From Imbricaverruca yamaguchii (taxonomy: Eukaryota; Arthropoda; Thecostraca; Neoverrucidae), in NCBI GenBank assembly GCA_034440575.1, contig JAOTOL010001558.1, positions 312,501 to 376,500 of the forward strand: a stretch of DNA of 64,000 nt, written 5' to 3'. Within the stretch, counting starts at the first letter, position 1; each line of letters opens with the position of its first letter. Positions 21,843 through 36,240 of this stretch are shown in pieces. The notes under the pieces are model-generated. The model ran no database searches and was not told where the DNA came from. It was given only the letters and a program-made list of their open reading frames with translations. The translations under genes and the position numbers were made by a program.

Positions 21843-22840
21843 TTAATATGTTTTGTTCTTGCACCATGTCGGTGAACTTAAAAATATTGTACTTAATAAA
21901 TAATTCATTTGTAAGGTATGTATAACATCTGTAATCAATAATTCGCAAGTCACGTTTCTGGGATTTAATGACTTGGGAGTGGGATAATTATTACCCCAAA
22001 TCACAGCGCAGTAATTTAAGTAGGGAAGGATTAAAGAGTTGTATAAATACTTCAGTTCACTACTTGTTATGAAGTATTTTGCCATCCCCATAATCCCCAA
22101 GTTTCTACTAATGATGGATGTAATATAATCGATGTGCCCATACCAAGTTAATTTTTCATCCAGCACCATGCCAAGATACTTGATTTGTTGTTTTCTTTTC
22201 ACTTTAACAGAATTGATCATTATATTTATGTCATTAATGGGAGTTCCAGAATATATTTGGTAATTTGTCTTCCCTACATTCAATGACATCCTATTTGCTT
22301 GGAACCATTGTGTTAGTTCCGGAACAATGCAATTAATTTTATTCTGTAATTCATCTATACTTTTTGCCTTAACAATAATTGCTGTGCCATCAGCAAAAAG
22401 GTACATATTTACTTCATTCGAAATTCTGAGCAAGTTGGTTATATATATATATATATGATGAATAATAATGGCCCCAGAATGGAACCCTGAGGAACACCCA
22501 TATAAATTAATTCTGGTTCAGATAGAGTCTCATGTACTTTAGTTTGCTGATATCTATTTCTAAGGTATGATTTTAGTATTCTAAGAAGGGGTCCTTGAAG
22601 TCCAATGCATTGTAATTTTCTGACTAATATCTCTGTGCTAACTGTGTTGAAAGCCTTTTTCAAATCAAGATATAAACCACACACAATTTCTTTATTTTCT
22701 ATGGACTTAGTTAGTTCATTATATAAATGCATAATGGGAATGTATGTACTATGTTTTTTTCTGAAGCCAAATTGGAAAGGGCTTAGTACATTATTTTGTT
22801 CCAAATATGCTGAAAGATAGGCATGCAATATTTTTTCCAA
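21843..22840 (-). pseudogene. LINE ORF2 reverse transcriptase, decayed
   Basis: The first frame contains PFQFGFRKKHSTYIPIMHLY, LYLDLKKAFNTV (RT motif A with the aspartate kept) and MGVPQGSILGPLLF (motif B). After a TA-repeat region a second frame continues with YLFADGTAIIVKAKS, where the catalytic YxDD-type FADD has become FADG. Then follow WFQANRMSLNVGKTNYQI, IKYLGMVLDEKLTW and NSLILPYLNYCAVIW. The FADD mutation and frame breaks show the copy is dead. Confidence 0.88.
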
Positions 22841-23277
22841 AATTTTAGAAAAGATGGGGAGTAAAGATATAGGTCTATAATTTGTGAATTTGTGATGTTC
22901 TCCTGGCTTGAAAACAGGTACAACAACTGTTTCTTTAAATCATCAGGAAATATTCCACCATGCAGACAAAGATTAAACAGGTGGGTAATCTGCTTCAATA
23001 TACTTTTATAGGTAAGCATAAATATTTTTGTGCTGATTCCATCTATGCCACCTCCAACAGATATCATGTTCTTAATAATTGATTCTACTTGAATTTTACT
23101 AGTACTTATATGATCAGAAAACCTTGCATAGGTAGGTTCAGCTATATATTCAATTGGATCTTTTTCTATCAAATCTATCTTTTGTTCAAATCTCTCTCCA
23201 ACAGAGACAAGGAAAGTATTAAATGCATTAGGTACACAATTCCTGTCATATTCATTGCCATCTTCATCTACTAACAT
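22783..23277 (-). pseudogene. LINE ORF2 region between endonuclease and RT
   Basis: About 165 codons with NAFNTFLVSVGERFEQKI, ISVGGGIDGISTKIF and HLFNLCLHGGIFPDDLK, which is typical of the segment before the RT in L2-like elements (NxFF..G, GxDxIS, IFPxxLKxA). The IFPDDLK block should continue as KxAxVxPIFK; here a short deletion shifts the frame. Confidence 0.8.
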
Positions 23278-23286
23278 ATCAGGAAA

Positions 23287-23420
23287 CCCGACCTAATCAG
23301 GTTTGGATTAGGTCGGGTCAGGTAGGGTCGGGTCGGGTCGTGCTGGTTGGGGTCAGATCTGATCAAATCGTGTTGTATGGGATCGGGTCTGGTCGGGTCG
23401 GGCAGGGTGTTTGGATAAAC
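23287..23420. repeat. GGGTC-rich degenerate array with fold-back at its edge
   Basis: A 12-bp inverted repeat (CCCGACCTAATC, spacer AGGTTTG, GATTAGGTCGGG, 23,287-23,317) leads into degenerate GGGTCGGGTC/GATCNGGTC units. It abuts the truncated 5' end of the LINE. Confidence 0.8.
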
Positions 23421-24010
23421 TTTCGTTGTATCTACGCAGGAGTAGATTTGCCCGGACTTTGCCCTCGCTAGTAGTAACGCAAATGTGATGGCACACTGAT
23501 ACGATGCTGTAACTGGGACATGATGTGGTGACGTATACCGAATCGCAGTGAGAACAGTTGACCAGGAACAATGCACATGGAAGGAAGAGGATGACTGCAA
23601 GTGGTCGGCGCCGGCTCATGTGCTTGTGGCAATAAGCTTTAAAAATGTAAGGGTTTGATTTGATAAGCTGAAGGGGGACGACCGAAGGTTGGAAATATGG
23701 AGTGATCGTCAACGCTACGCACTATGCCTATTCTTAGTTGCGATATTAGTAAAATATATAAATAACATAAATGCATGACATGTCGGTAAGTGGCAATCAA
23801 TTGTGTTTACCAGCAGGCCACGACGCCGTATTGATGATATTGATGATGCCGCAACGCATAACAGCGGCACGGCTCCAAGCAGTAATGTCAAATGGCCAAT
23901 AATGACCTCTTCAATAATAGCCATTCCGGTGATGGTGCGTACAGTCGCAACCGGACGTGCCTGTCCTGGGTTTGACCTAGGACCCTGGCTTTGGACCTAG
24001 TACGTACCAC
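23421..24010. other. No recognisable gene
   Basis: Unique sequence with short open frames on both strands. Nothing supported. Confidence 0.4.
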
Positions 24011-24019
24011 TGCCATGCA

Positions 24020-24345
24020 GCTGACCCGAACTGGCCTACCGTGGCATGGGGCTGACCTAGCACACCGGCCTTGGAGCTGACTTGTACCCTGGCCTTGGAG
24101 CTGACCTGTACCCTGGCCATAGAGCTGACTCATACCCCTGTCCTGAGCTGGCCTGTCGTACCGTAGAGCTGACCTCTAGCATGCATCCCTGTCGTGTAGT
24201 TGGCCTACATAGCACACCTGCCGTGGAGCTGACCTGGCACCACAGTCGTAGAGTTGACCTAGTATACTACCCTGGAGCTAACGCAGCACCCCACCCTGAA
24301 GCTAACCTAGTACTCTTAATTTTGCGCTGTACTAGTGTCCATAAC
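24020..24345. repeat. Degenerate ~27-bp tandem repeat
   Basis: Variants of GGAGCTGACCTGTACCCTGG recur about twelve times with drift (for example TGGAGCTGACTTGTACCC, AGAGCTGACTCATACCCC). The period is about 26-27 bp. Confidence 0.75.
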
Positions 24346-24574
24346 CTGGAGCTGTCCTGATGTTCCATCGGTCAGCTGTCGCATCAGAGCTGGCTGGCGC
24401 GCTCACCGAAGTTTGGACATGACTTGACCTGGTCCGGCAGATGGAACGGCGCACCCCGGGTCTATTCGCAGTTCCAGACATTCTACATGGTCCAGCAGAG
24501 AGAACGGCGTACTCTGGATCTCTCCCCAGTCCCACACATTCTACAGGGTCCCGCAGAGAGAACGGCTCCCTTCA

Positions 24575-25262
24575 TCCCTCCCCTCCCCTGAGACCATCCG
24601 ACTGTGCTGACCCTGGCGACGCCCAGCAGGTAAGACATCCCTCCCATCCCCTGAGACCACCTGACTGTGCTGGCCCTGGCGCCGCCCAGCAGGTAAGGCA
24701 TCCCTCCTCTCCCCTGAGACCACCTGACTGTCCAGACCCTGGTGCCGCCCAGCAGGTAAGATATCCCTCCTCCCTGAGACTACCTGACTGTGCTGACCCT
24801 GGCGACGCCCAGCAGGTAAGACATCCCTCCCATCCCCTGAGACCACCTGACTGTGCTGGCCCTGGCGCCGCCCAGCAGGTAAGGCATCCCTCCCCTCCCC
24901 TGAGACCACCCGACTGTGCTGGCCCTGGCGCCGCCCAGAGGTAAGGCATCCCTCCTCTCCCCTGAGACCACCTGACTGTTCAGACCCTGGCGCCGCCCAG
25001 CAGGTAAGATATCCCCCCTCCCCTGAGACCACCTGACTGTGCTGACCCTGGCGACGCCCAGCAGGTGAGATATCCCTCCCCTCCCTGAGACCACCTGACT
25101 GTGCTGACCCTGGCGCCGCCCAGCAGGTGGATATCCCTCCCCTCCCCTGAGACCACCTGACTGTGCTGACCCTGGCGACGCCCAGCAGGTGAGACATCCC
25201 TCCCCTCCCCTGAGACCACCTGACTGTGCTGACCCTGGTGCCGCCGAGCAGGTAAGACACAT
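24575..25262. repeat. 63-bp minisatellite with splice-site-like unit, ~11 copies
   Basis: Each unit reads as a pyrimidine tract ending in AG (CCCTCCCCTCCCCTGAG), about 37 bases (ACCACCTGACTGTGCTGACC and CTGGCGCCGCCCAGCAG), then GTAAGA or a close variant, and back to the pyrimidine tract. The period of 63 was measured at 24,621 and 24,684. The layout of acceptor-like tract, short block and donor-like CAG|GTAAG in every unit is directly visible on the plus strand. Minus-strand frames up to 349 codons across it are repeat artefacts. Confidence 0.94.
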
Positions 25263-25399
25263 CTCCTCTATTGGCCGCCGGCCGCTGCTGTATTGATTGC
25301 TGGCGCGTCCGGACCCGGCAGCTGCACATTTTCAAGAAGTGATAGGACATCGGCGCAGCTAGCGTGCTGCAGACGGACTTCGCGACTGTGCACAAATGC

Positions 25400-25530
25400 C
25401 AGACAGCTGGGAAGCTGTTTACCTGCAGCGGCCGGGCAGCTGTCGGGATACCCAGCTGTTCGCCTACAGCGGCCGGGCAGCTGGCGGAATGCGCAGCTGC
25501 TCGCCTGCAACGGCCGGACAACTGACGAGA
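25400..25530. repeat. 41-bp minisatellite, 3 copies
   Basis: AGCGGCCGGGCAGCTG recurs at 25,427, 25,468 and 25,509 (the last as AACGGCCGGACAACTG), each followed by a variable GCCTGC segment. Confidence 0.85.
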
Positions 25531-25639
25531 TTCACAGATGGCCGCCATGCAGTGTCGAAAGCTGTCCATTTGCTGGCGTGTTGGCTTCATGAAGGTACCC
25601 GTGTACTGGAGAACTGATGTTGATCAACTGGTCAGGATT

Positions 25640-25805
25640 GCAGAGTAAGCCGCGGCCTGGATTGTCCAGCGGGACAAGCTAGCTAGTCAGAAATGCTGAG
25701 TAGGCCGGGACAATTCAGCTGATCAGAAATGCTGATTGTAGATCGGGTCAATCCAGCTGGTCAGAAATCCTGAGTGCAGGCCGGGTCAATCAAACTGATG
25801 AGTCA
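25640..25805. repeat. ~37-bp tandem repeat, 4 copies
   Basis: TCAGAAATGCTGAGTAGGCC and GGGACAATTCAGCTGG repeat at 25,687, 25,723 and 25,761, with a partial copy on each side. Confidence 0.85.
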
Positions 25806-26945
25806 CGGAAGTGTTCTGTACAGCTGTCAAGCTCATAAATGTCGGAAACATGGGTTTTACTTGTGCCTTTTCTCTCTGTTTTCTACCCGTCTGCCCACGT
25901 ACCATGTCTGCTCCTCGTCTCTCAACCACTGCACTCCTATATAGCGCGTGTATGTCGTCTCATTTGCAGTGTAGCTGTATGGTACGGTTTGACCACATGG
26001 ACTCGATCGTAAGGTATAAAGGAGGTAAACCCCATACTATTTGTTAACTTTAGCGTACATATATGCGTTATAAATTAAACAAATGCCCAAAACCGCCATG
26101 TTCCATACAACCCGTATGTGCCATACGTGATAAAGCGCGTATGACCCGTGTTCCTGAGCTCCCGGACTCTGCCACCCGCTTTCACCTCCCGAGGTGCTTC
26201 GTGTTCAATTCCCAACCATTTGGGTTGGGAATGGTTGAGCTTTGAAACCTGGTAACTCCCTCCACTATTGTTTTCCATTCACTATGTCAAAGTCATTGCG
26301 CGTTTCCCTTGCCAAAGGGCTAACCTTATCTTGGGGTGGTTTATGGAGAATGTTATGTGGGTAATCCATGATAAATGTCATTTATACCGTGTCCGTTAAA
26401 ATCACATATAGTATTAGCATACCAAGCATTTTGTTGTACGAAAAGAGAGCCACGAAACATTCAGCGATAGTTTCCCCTTGATTTGGCCCAAAGACACCTT
26501 GTGCTTTACTACATGCTTCATAAATCGGTGGCAGATCTAGAGAGCCAACATTTGTTGTCTGCTTAATGTTACATGCATTAATATAATGAAGTGTGATAGT
26601 GGTGCATAATGCAACCAGCAACAGGGAATACTAAATTGGGAATTTCTCACTATGCTGCATGATTGCAGGTGGTTGCAGGGAGGGACTGCGCATAACAATA
26701 TTATCACCCGTGTCGCTAAGGCTGACGTCTAAGTACACCTGATTCATCTTGCATGCAAAATGTGCATTTAAATGTAAACTTTAGTATATGATTACTACCA
26801 TTGAAATTTTAGACAGGCAAAGTTGGGGCGCTGCAGGTTACTTATGCTGCGATGCTCGAAAATGGAGCGAGCCCAAAACGGCATCGGTACATTGTCACCA
26901 ATATTCCTGATGTTTGTGCCTGATAACGTCATTAAAAAGCGCACC
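25806..26945. other. No recognisable gene; one inverted repeat
   Basis: Unique sequence. TTCCCAACC...GGTTGGGAA at 26,209-26,231 is a 9-bp inverted repeat with flanking partial pairing (TCAA and TTGA). No coding or RNA feature recognised. Confidence 0.4.
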
Positions 26946-26949
26946 CACA

Positions 26950-29390
<2,441 letters not shown>

Positions 29391-29419
29391 ATTCAAACCA
29401 ACTACTAGTTGGTTTGAAT
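29391..29419. repeat. Perfect inverted repeat, 13-bp arms, 3-nt spacer
   Basis: ATTCAAACCAACT, spacer ACT, AGTTGGTTTGAAT. CCAACCAG/CCAACTA sequences flank it on both sides, so the arm sequence is itself locally repeated. Confidence 0.92.
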
Positions 29420-29894
29420 ACCAACTACTATATCCAACCAGCCAGACTCCGTGCCGACATGTGGAATCCCTAATTTTCACTTCAACTCTATTTCCGGAGA
29501 CATACTCACCGCTTATTCGGTGTTGTCCGCAGACCGTGTTTCACACGACAGCATGTTATACGGCCAGCACAAGGGCATTTCAGTTTTTAATGTTATCAAT
29601 GCTATACGGACTTGTTCAGTCATCGAGCATTCTATCGTGTCTGGTTGATTATCCTTGGCCATGTTAGCCCAGGCGCGAGGGCAGGAGGGAAAACCGACCC
29701 TTCCCATCCTTGAATAGTATTCCTGTTTGAATAGTATTTTGTTTGCGTTCTTTGCATTGAAGTAATGGATTTGAATGTTAATATAGGCAGCTAAATGTTC
29801 TTTCTTCAGGTTCAATTCCAGTCGGATGCAAGCGATCAGGAAACAATTTCGGTGACTTAAGCAACATTTTTTGGAACGCCATGTGCCAGCCCTG

Positions 29895-29965
29895 AATGTA
29901 TCCGCGTGGAAACGGCTATCGTATCCGTGTAGAAACGGGTGTCGTATCCGTGCTGAAACGGGTGT
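29895..29965. repeat. ~23-bp tandem repeat, 3 copies
   Basis: TATCCGTGTAGAAACGGGTG with C/T variants repeats three times. Confidence 0.8.
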
Positions 29966-30069
29966 GGTTCCGGAAGAGGCATACCCCTACTTCTTGGCGA
30001 CTCTTATGTATTCTCCTAGTCCGGTGCGTTTGAACTGCTACACACAGACAGAGTGATGTACTAGGTGTT

Positions 30070-30380
30070 GATTGGGTAGTGCCCCGTGGCATGATGGGGC
30101 CGGACCGGGGGCACGGGTAGGGCCCTATGGCATGATGGATGGGGATCGGGGACACGGGTAGGGCCCTATGGCATGATGGATGGGGGACCGGGGACACGGG
30201 TATGGCCCTATGGCATGATGGGGCTGGACCGGGGACACGGGTAGGGCCCTATGACACGATGGAGCCGGGCCGGGCGCACGGGTATGGCCCTATGGCATGA
30301 TGGGGCTGGACCGGGGACACGGGTAGGGCCCTATGACACGATGGAGCCGGGCCGGGCGCACGGGTATGGCCCTATGACAT
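30070..30380. repeat. 41-bp minisatellite, about 7.5 copies
   Basis: The unit is GGGCCCTATGGCATGATGGG and GCTGGACCGGGGACACGGGTA. The period of 41 was measured at 30,121 and 30,162. Two variants (GGCATGATGG and GACACGATGG) alternate in the right half, giving an 82-bp higher-order unit. Confidence 0.94.
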
Positions 30381-31164
30381 GATGAATGGAGTGACTGGCT
30401 TTAGGCAGATAATGCTGTTTAATTAGACGGTAACTGATCGGACATCTCATCATGCTTTTGAAAAGTCGACAATTGCGCCAAAAGCGCTCCTGGAAAAGCA
30501 CGTTTCGCTGGACTTCACTCGATTCGATTCAATTATGTTGTTCGTTGAGTAATGTGCAACAGTCTTAGAGGGTGCGATGTGCTCTTATATTAGTGGCAAG
30601 GGATAAATAGTCAGACGTATGAAACCTAAACGCCTGCTACTTCTGTGGATCGTCTGGTAGAAATGATCCCGTATTTATGAAAATGAAGACGGGGAAATGC
30701 CCCACCTAAAGATGTATGAATTGAAAGCATCGCTGAACTGTTATTATGCTAGTTTCGAGGATCCGATAAGATTTGCCATGATATCCTGATATTACTACCG
30801 ATATCTGTCGTTCCCGGGCCGGCTGGGTGCGGGCTACATCCGAAGCAAAAGAGGACTGGAGCCTCATGGGTACAATCGGGCTTGTAAAATTGGACCATTT
30901 TCGAGCTCTGGTGCCGGTAACTCAAAGCATATACTTCAGTACCGCGAATGCGTGGCGGTGTGGATGGCGAGTGGTGGGTGGCGGCCTCGGTCGGCGGTTC
31001 TGGGAGGCGTGGGCGGCGATGGAGCAGTGGTGATCGGCTCGGGGCAGTTACTCCCACGCAGGAGCTGCGCGGTATTTCAGTAGCGGCTGGTGACGTCAGA
31101 ACAGTGTCGCCAGGTCGATGCCGAATGACGCAGGTACGAGCCGCCGGCCGGCCGGTGTCCGGCG
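30381..31164. other. No recognised gene; CRE-like octamer
   Basis: Unique sequence with a GC-rich part (30,945-31,160) and a TGACGTCA octamer at 31,091-31,098. A 169-codon minus-strand frame (30,749-31,258) runs into the next array and has no domain I recognise. Confidence 0.35.
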
Positions 31165-31640
31165 ACACTCTAACGCCCACAGAGGTCTGGCGACACTCTA
31201 ACACCGGCTGAGGTCTGGCGACACTCAAACACTGACAGAGGTCCGGCGACACGAACACTGACCGGGGTCCGGCGACACTCTAACACCGGCTGAGGTCCGG
31301 CGACACTCTAACGCCCACCGAGGTCTGGCGACACTCTAACACCGGCTGAGGTCCGGCGACACTCTAACACCGGCTGAGGTCCGGCGACACTCAAACACTG
31401 ACAGAGGTCCGGCGACACGAACACTGACCGGGGTCCGGCGACACTCAAGCACTGACCAAGGTCCTGCGACACCATAACCACCAACGAGGTGCGACGATAA
31501 TCTAACACGGACCGAGGTCCGGCGATACTCTAATGCCCGCCGAGGTCCAACGATACTCTAATGCCCATCGAAGTCCTGCAACACTCACCGGGGTCCGGCG
31601 ACACACCACTGACCGAGGTCTATCAACACTAACACTGACA
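31165..31640. repeat. 28-bp minisatellite, about 16 copies
   Basis: GGTCCGGCGACACTCTAACA plus CCGGCTGA repeats. The period of 28 was measured at 31,266 and 31,294. The right end degenerates and finishes in a 13-bp perfect inverted repeat (31,646-31,675). Confidence 0.93.
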
Positions 31641-31645
31641 CTTCA

Positions 31646-31675
31646 CTGACAACACTGACACTTCAGTGTTGTCAG
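31646..31675. repeat. Perfect inverted repeat, 13-bp arms, 4-nt spacer
   Basis: CTGACAACACTGA, spacer CACT, TCAGTGTTGTCAG, exactly at the right boundary of the 28-bp array. Confidence 0.93.
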
Positions 31676-32039
31676 GGGCGTAACTGAATGCAATTTCGAG
31701 GGGACGGTTGCCGCCTCAGTTGGTTTGTTTTGGCCGTTTGGCTTGTGGCCACCAATGCCACAATCAGCCCCACCCATGTTTTCAGATGGACACGAGCCAA
31801 AGCCTATGCCAGCTGATGCATTTCTCACCCTCCTCAACATGCATATAGCATGACAGTAAAATTATTACAATTGTTATTTAGCGTCATGCCCTTCCTTCTT
31901 TAGAATGCCATTAATTTTTAATTCAACTTGAAGTGGGATGAAATCCTAGCTCCTGCATGGGTACAAGCTTTTACAATGGAAACATCACACTGCTGTTGAC
32001 ATAAAATAGGGCCACGGAATGAAGAAATCATACATATTA

Positions 32040-32240
32040 CTAGCTGCAGTACTGGCATCTAAAATTATAGAATCAGGGGCGATACATATAATAAAATTAT
32101 ATGTATGTATAAAAATGATGCATATTCAAAATGACGTATATTAAAAATGATATGTATCAGGGGCGATATGGGCGCTACATGACCAATGTAGTCCATGTGA
32201 CCTAAAGCCCTAATAACTATCAGGGGCGAATTTTCCTGAA
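32040..32240. repeat. Short repeats around CAGGGGCGA with a perfect hairpin
   Basis: CAGGGGCGA recurs four times between 31,670 and 32,230. ATACATATAAT, AAA, ATTATATGTAT (32,082-32,106) is a perfect 11-bp inverted repeat. CACACATG-TGACC-CATGTGTG at 32,342-32,362 lies nearby. Confidence 0.7.
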
Positions 32241-32675
32241 ACTAATTGGACCAGTGAAATACACGGAGGCAATTGGCGGGCCCAATTGAATTGAGGGCAC
32301 TCCATAAGGGCAATTGTCCTCCAAAAAGGTATACAAAGCTACACACATGTGACCCATGTGTGGTTCATCTTATTCTTCGGAAGTGCGTACACCATAAATA
32401 TCATGCTCACTTTACCACTGTTATATTTCGCTACCGTTCAGATCACTGCTGATCACCGAATCAGTGACGTGTTCAGCCCGTATCAGTGTAGTGAGCATTG
32501 GATACGTCACTTCAGCCTGCAGCAACACATGCTGCTGGATGGTGAGATAGGGGACTGGATACCAAATGTAATCTAGATCATATCTCATAGAATCATATGA
32601 TCATATATACAAGAATAAGAAAACAAGATCACAAGAAGATCATATATGAGCTAAAACATCCTTTTTTGTTCTACT

Positions 32676-32999
32676 TTAGCATCTATCGGGGATAATTCGT
32701 ATTCGCACTCCGGTGTACGAGTCTGACTGTGAGCCATCAGCATGTGACAGCTTGGTGGTGTCTAGTATTGTGTAGGTGACCGATTTCACCTCTGACGCAG
32801 GTCCTCCACCATGAGCTACCGTTGGCGGAACATCGAGCTTGTTGGGTCCATTTCTCCATGCAACCTCTATTGTCGTTATGTTCAGTGACAAACATGTTGG
32901 AGATGCGTGTCCACGTGTCCGCTTCACCTTCTCCTCACCCCACTCTCCACCTCTATCATCCATGCGGCAGAGCCATGCCAACACGAATGTCCTGTGCAT
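32676..32999 (-). other. Unrecognised open frame, 107 codons
   Basis: The minus-strand frame has a fairly protein-like stretch (KLDVPPTVAHGGGPASEVKS, then YTILDTTKLSHADGS), but I recognise no family, and its N-terminal part is basic and low-complexity. It may be a decayed exon or element fragment. Function unknown. Confidence 0.2.
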
Positions 33000-34395
33000 T
33001 GATTCGATATAGCATGCTCAGTATCATTTGCATATCCCATATAATTAAGAGCATGTCGATGAAGAATGCTCGAAACATGGCCAATGAAGAGCATTGTCAC
33101 AAACCTATTTTTTTAACACAAAAGATGTGACGAAGGTGCTAGTGAAGTATGTTGCTGAGGCTGAGATTGATCTCCACCTTTTAGTGGAGGTTGGTGGAGG
33201 TGTATAAAAGGTCGTCCTTGTGGGCACGTGATGTAGTCTAGGAGGCCCGCGCGTCGGGACAACTCCGAAAGTTCGATTATGCTGCACTGAATTTATTGTG
33301 CAGTTGCAAGCAATTAAACGGTAATAAACGAGAATTCATACATTTCAAAAGGATGTTTAAATAATGGTTCGATAACACCGCCGACAGTAAATGCTATGAG
33401 TTCTGATTTAGGAACCGAAAGACAGATATTCAATTTATCAGACACGTCCGAGCGCAACAGATCCGCGCGTCGCGACAGTCTGGGACACCGGCCTAGCTCT
33501 CAGCGACAGACAGGAGACCTTCCCCCGCCCCGCGGGCGACCCAGCAACGCGCCGGCCATTGGACTTTAGGCTCACGTCCGGCCGCTGCCGCGGCGCGGGT
33601 CGTCGGCGAGCCACCGGCCGACTCCAGTTCAGGAGTTGCCTGTCGGCTGGCTTACGAGGTCACAGTATTTACAGTTGCGGACCAACATTATGGTACTAGT
33701 ATGCATATTTTACGGTTAAAGCGGTACATTTTTAGAAACTTTGTTACAGGGGGCCAAACCATTTACAGCGTCATGTTAGCCATGGGGATCTCCACCGGCT
33801 TTCTGTTGGGGCACGAGAGGGTCTTAGGTCGATTCTCTCCATTTAACACCATTGGCGTAATGTCAAGCTTCAAGGAGTCTGGGAAGACGCACTTCCCTCG
33901 TTCCTCGCGGCGGCGACCCTCATGCTGTCGGCTAGTCAGTCTATAGACGAGGACAACATCAAAATCAGCATTTGCAATCAACTTGCTGATCGACTATCGC
34001 TCCCTGGTGTCCAATGTACTTCAAGTCGCAGTACAATAGTACAATAACGCCTGGCCCACTGCTGATCGGCGATCGGTGGTGGGCTCGGTCCCGAGAAAGA
34101 ACGCAGGGTCCCATATTAATTATGAAGGGATTGGGGAGGGGAAAGCCAGCAGCGGGGGAGGGGTAAATGAGGCATCAATCAACCTCCACGATAATTGAGC
34201 ACTACGCAGGCGAGAAATCGAACATTCGCGCTGAGAAAGCAAAAATATACTGACTGCTAACAGAGCGGATTGGGTCCCTGCCAACACTTCCATTGAATCC
34301 ATACAAGCTCATTAGGTGGAAAACACAGCGCAATGACATCGAAAACTTCGGAGATATTGGGCGATGATGTCCTCGTGGCGTGTTATCTTTACAGA
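33000..34395. other. CpG-rich island at 33,430-33,670; otherwise unassigned
   Basis: 33,430-33,670 is strongly CpG-rich and contains GGCCATTGGA (a CCAAT-type box, reading ATTGG on this strand). It could be a promoter, but no first exon with a start codon and donor is evident on either strand. The remainder is unique sequence without recognised features. Confidence 0.3.
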
Positions 34396-34397
34396 GG

Positions 34398-34429
<32 letters not shown>

Positions 34430-34447
34430 GAAAGAGAGAGAGAGAGG
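34396..34447. repeat. (GA)n microsatellite
   Basis: GAGAGA repeat with GGGA and AAAG interruptions. Confidence 0.95.
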
Positions 34448-35200
34448 ACCAGGCTAGCCTTGGTCACCGTGCTAAGTGTCCAGCAACAACAACTGTAAAC
34501 TTATATTGTCTTGTGTAAACTGTGACTTGTCTCGGGTCAATCTGGATCGATAAAGACATTTCCAATCACAATCAATCGACAACCTGAGCGATAATACATC
34601 TTAAATCCGCTTTGGCGAAAATGGATACAGCAAGCAGAGCAGCAATGCAGTGCAATGTAAATAGAGTTCAATCCGAAGTTCAATGCTAATCCGGGAGTGC
34701 TGTAAGTTCCATTAACTTAATCAATAATCATGTTCGACCAGAAATCCGTACGGATAATCCAATCCATGGTACGATATATCCTACTAATATTGCTACAATG
34801 AATGTACAAGGGCGATATTTGTGACAAGTATGTGACATAATTTGAAATACTGCACAGTTTTACGTAAAAACCACCAAAGGCCCAAAATATCTAAAATGTG
34901 TAACCTTAGCTGGAGAGCGTCGTAAAAACAACACTTCGTAATTTCGGAGATACGTTGTTCGTCATAAGGAACGAAATATAAGGATTCTTGGCTCATATTT
35001 TCATAGATGCTGTAGCATGTTAATTAAAGACAGACTGTTCATACCTACCATGAGGAGCTATCGCAGCTACCGTCGGTTCCCTGTCATTTCGACAAGTATC
35101 AGCAGCGTCAACCACATGGAGAGAACCTGTCCTAGGCCACACCAGGAGGTATGTGACATCCAGGCGAAGAAAGGAACAATCCCTAGGTTTCATCACCTTG
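34448..35200. other. No recognisable gene
   Basis: AT-rich unique sequence. Nothing supported. Confidence 0.4.
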
Positions 35201-35204
35201 GCAA

Positions 35205-36240
35205 GGATCACGCCCAGATGCTACCATCTGAAGACATGACCACGCCCAGATACTACCATTTGAAGACATGACCACGCCCAGACTCCTCTATGTGAAGCAG
35301 GCACCGCACACAGAAATTGGGCACCTGAATAAAGGAAATACGACCAGCTTCCACCATCTCGAGAAGTTCTACAACTCCAACTGCGCATGGACCGCGACCG
35401 TCCCCACCATTTGGAGACGCATTGTGCCCAACATCGGCATCTAGAGAAGCGCCACGCTCAACCTTGTCATCTGGAGATGAGAAGAATGACTCCCAGGCCC
35501 TAATGCTTGCAGACAGACCACGCCAAGACGCCACCATATGGAAAAAAAATATGACGACCAGATCCTTCCACACACAGAGTCAAAGCAAGACTCCGCCATC
35601 TGGAGAAATATAACGCCCAGATCCTATCACATGCAGACAGACCACGCCAAGATTTCGCGATAGAGAAGCATAGCACCCAAATTCTACCACTTGTAAATAG
35701 AGCACGCCAAGACCCCGCCATCTGGAGACATAAAACGGTCAGATCCTACCAATTGCAGACAAACCACGCGGGAACCCGCCATCTGGAGAAGTATGACGCC
35801 CAGATCGTACCAATGACAGACAAACCACTCCAAAATCGCCCCATATGGAGAAATGTAGCTTACAGATCCTGCCACTTACAGACAGACCGCGCCAAGGCCC
35901 CGCCAGCTGGAGTGTATAACGCGCAGATCCTGCCCCTTGCAGACAAACCACGCCGATAGCCCACCATCCGCAGACAGACCACGCCGATAGCCCACCATCC
36001 CCAGACAGACCACGCCGATAGCCCACCATCCGGGGACAGACGGCGCCGATAGCCCACCATCCGCAGACAGACGGCGCCGATAGCCCACCATCCCCAGACA
36101 GACCACGCCGATAGCCCACCATCCGGGGACAGACGGCGCCGATAGCCCACCATCCGCAGACAGACGGCGCCGATAGCCCACCATCCGGGGACAGACGGCG
36201 CCGATAGCCCACCATCCGGGGACAGGCGGCGCCAGGGCAC
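35205..36240. repeat. 31-bp / ~62-bp minisatellite, degenerate then homogeneous
   Basis: The left part (35,205-35,935) is a degenerate dimeric repeat built from CAGACAGACCACGCCAAGA and CCGCCATCTGGAGAAATATA. The right part (35,940-36,240) is a homogeneous 31-bp array of GCCGATAGCCCACCATCCGC plus AGACAGACGGC. The period was measured at 35,952 and 35,983. The same CAGACAGAC block links both parts, so the young array probably arose from the old one. Open frames on the minus strand (up to 181 codons, GLSADGGLSA-like) are artefacts. Confidence 0.92.

Larger units (their letters stand above)
21540..23277 (-). mobile_element. L2/Daphne-type LINE, 5'-truncated copy
   Basis: The minus strand encodes the back half of ORF2: pre-RT (22,783-23,277), RT (21,843-22,840) and the C-terminal tail (about 21,570-21,948). 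The endonuclease is absent because the copy is truncated at 23,277, next to a GGGTC-rich array. It resembles the longer copy at 52.2-55.1 kb throughout (NSLILPYLNYCAV, TNELFIK, GGG.DGIS), so both belong to one clade but not to the same recent family. Confidence 0.88.

Noticed and set aside
24541..25590. 349-codon minus-strand frame
   Set aside because: Produced by the 63-bp array. The other minus-strand frames repeat the same peptides.
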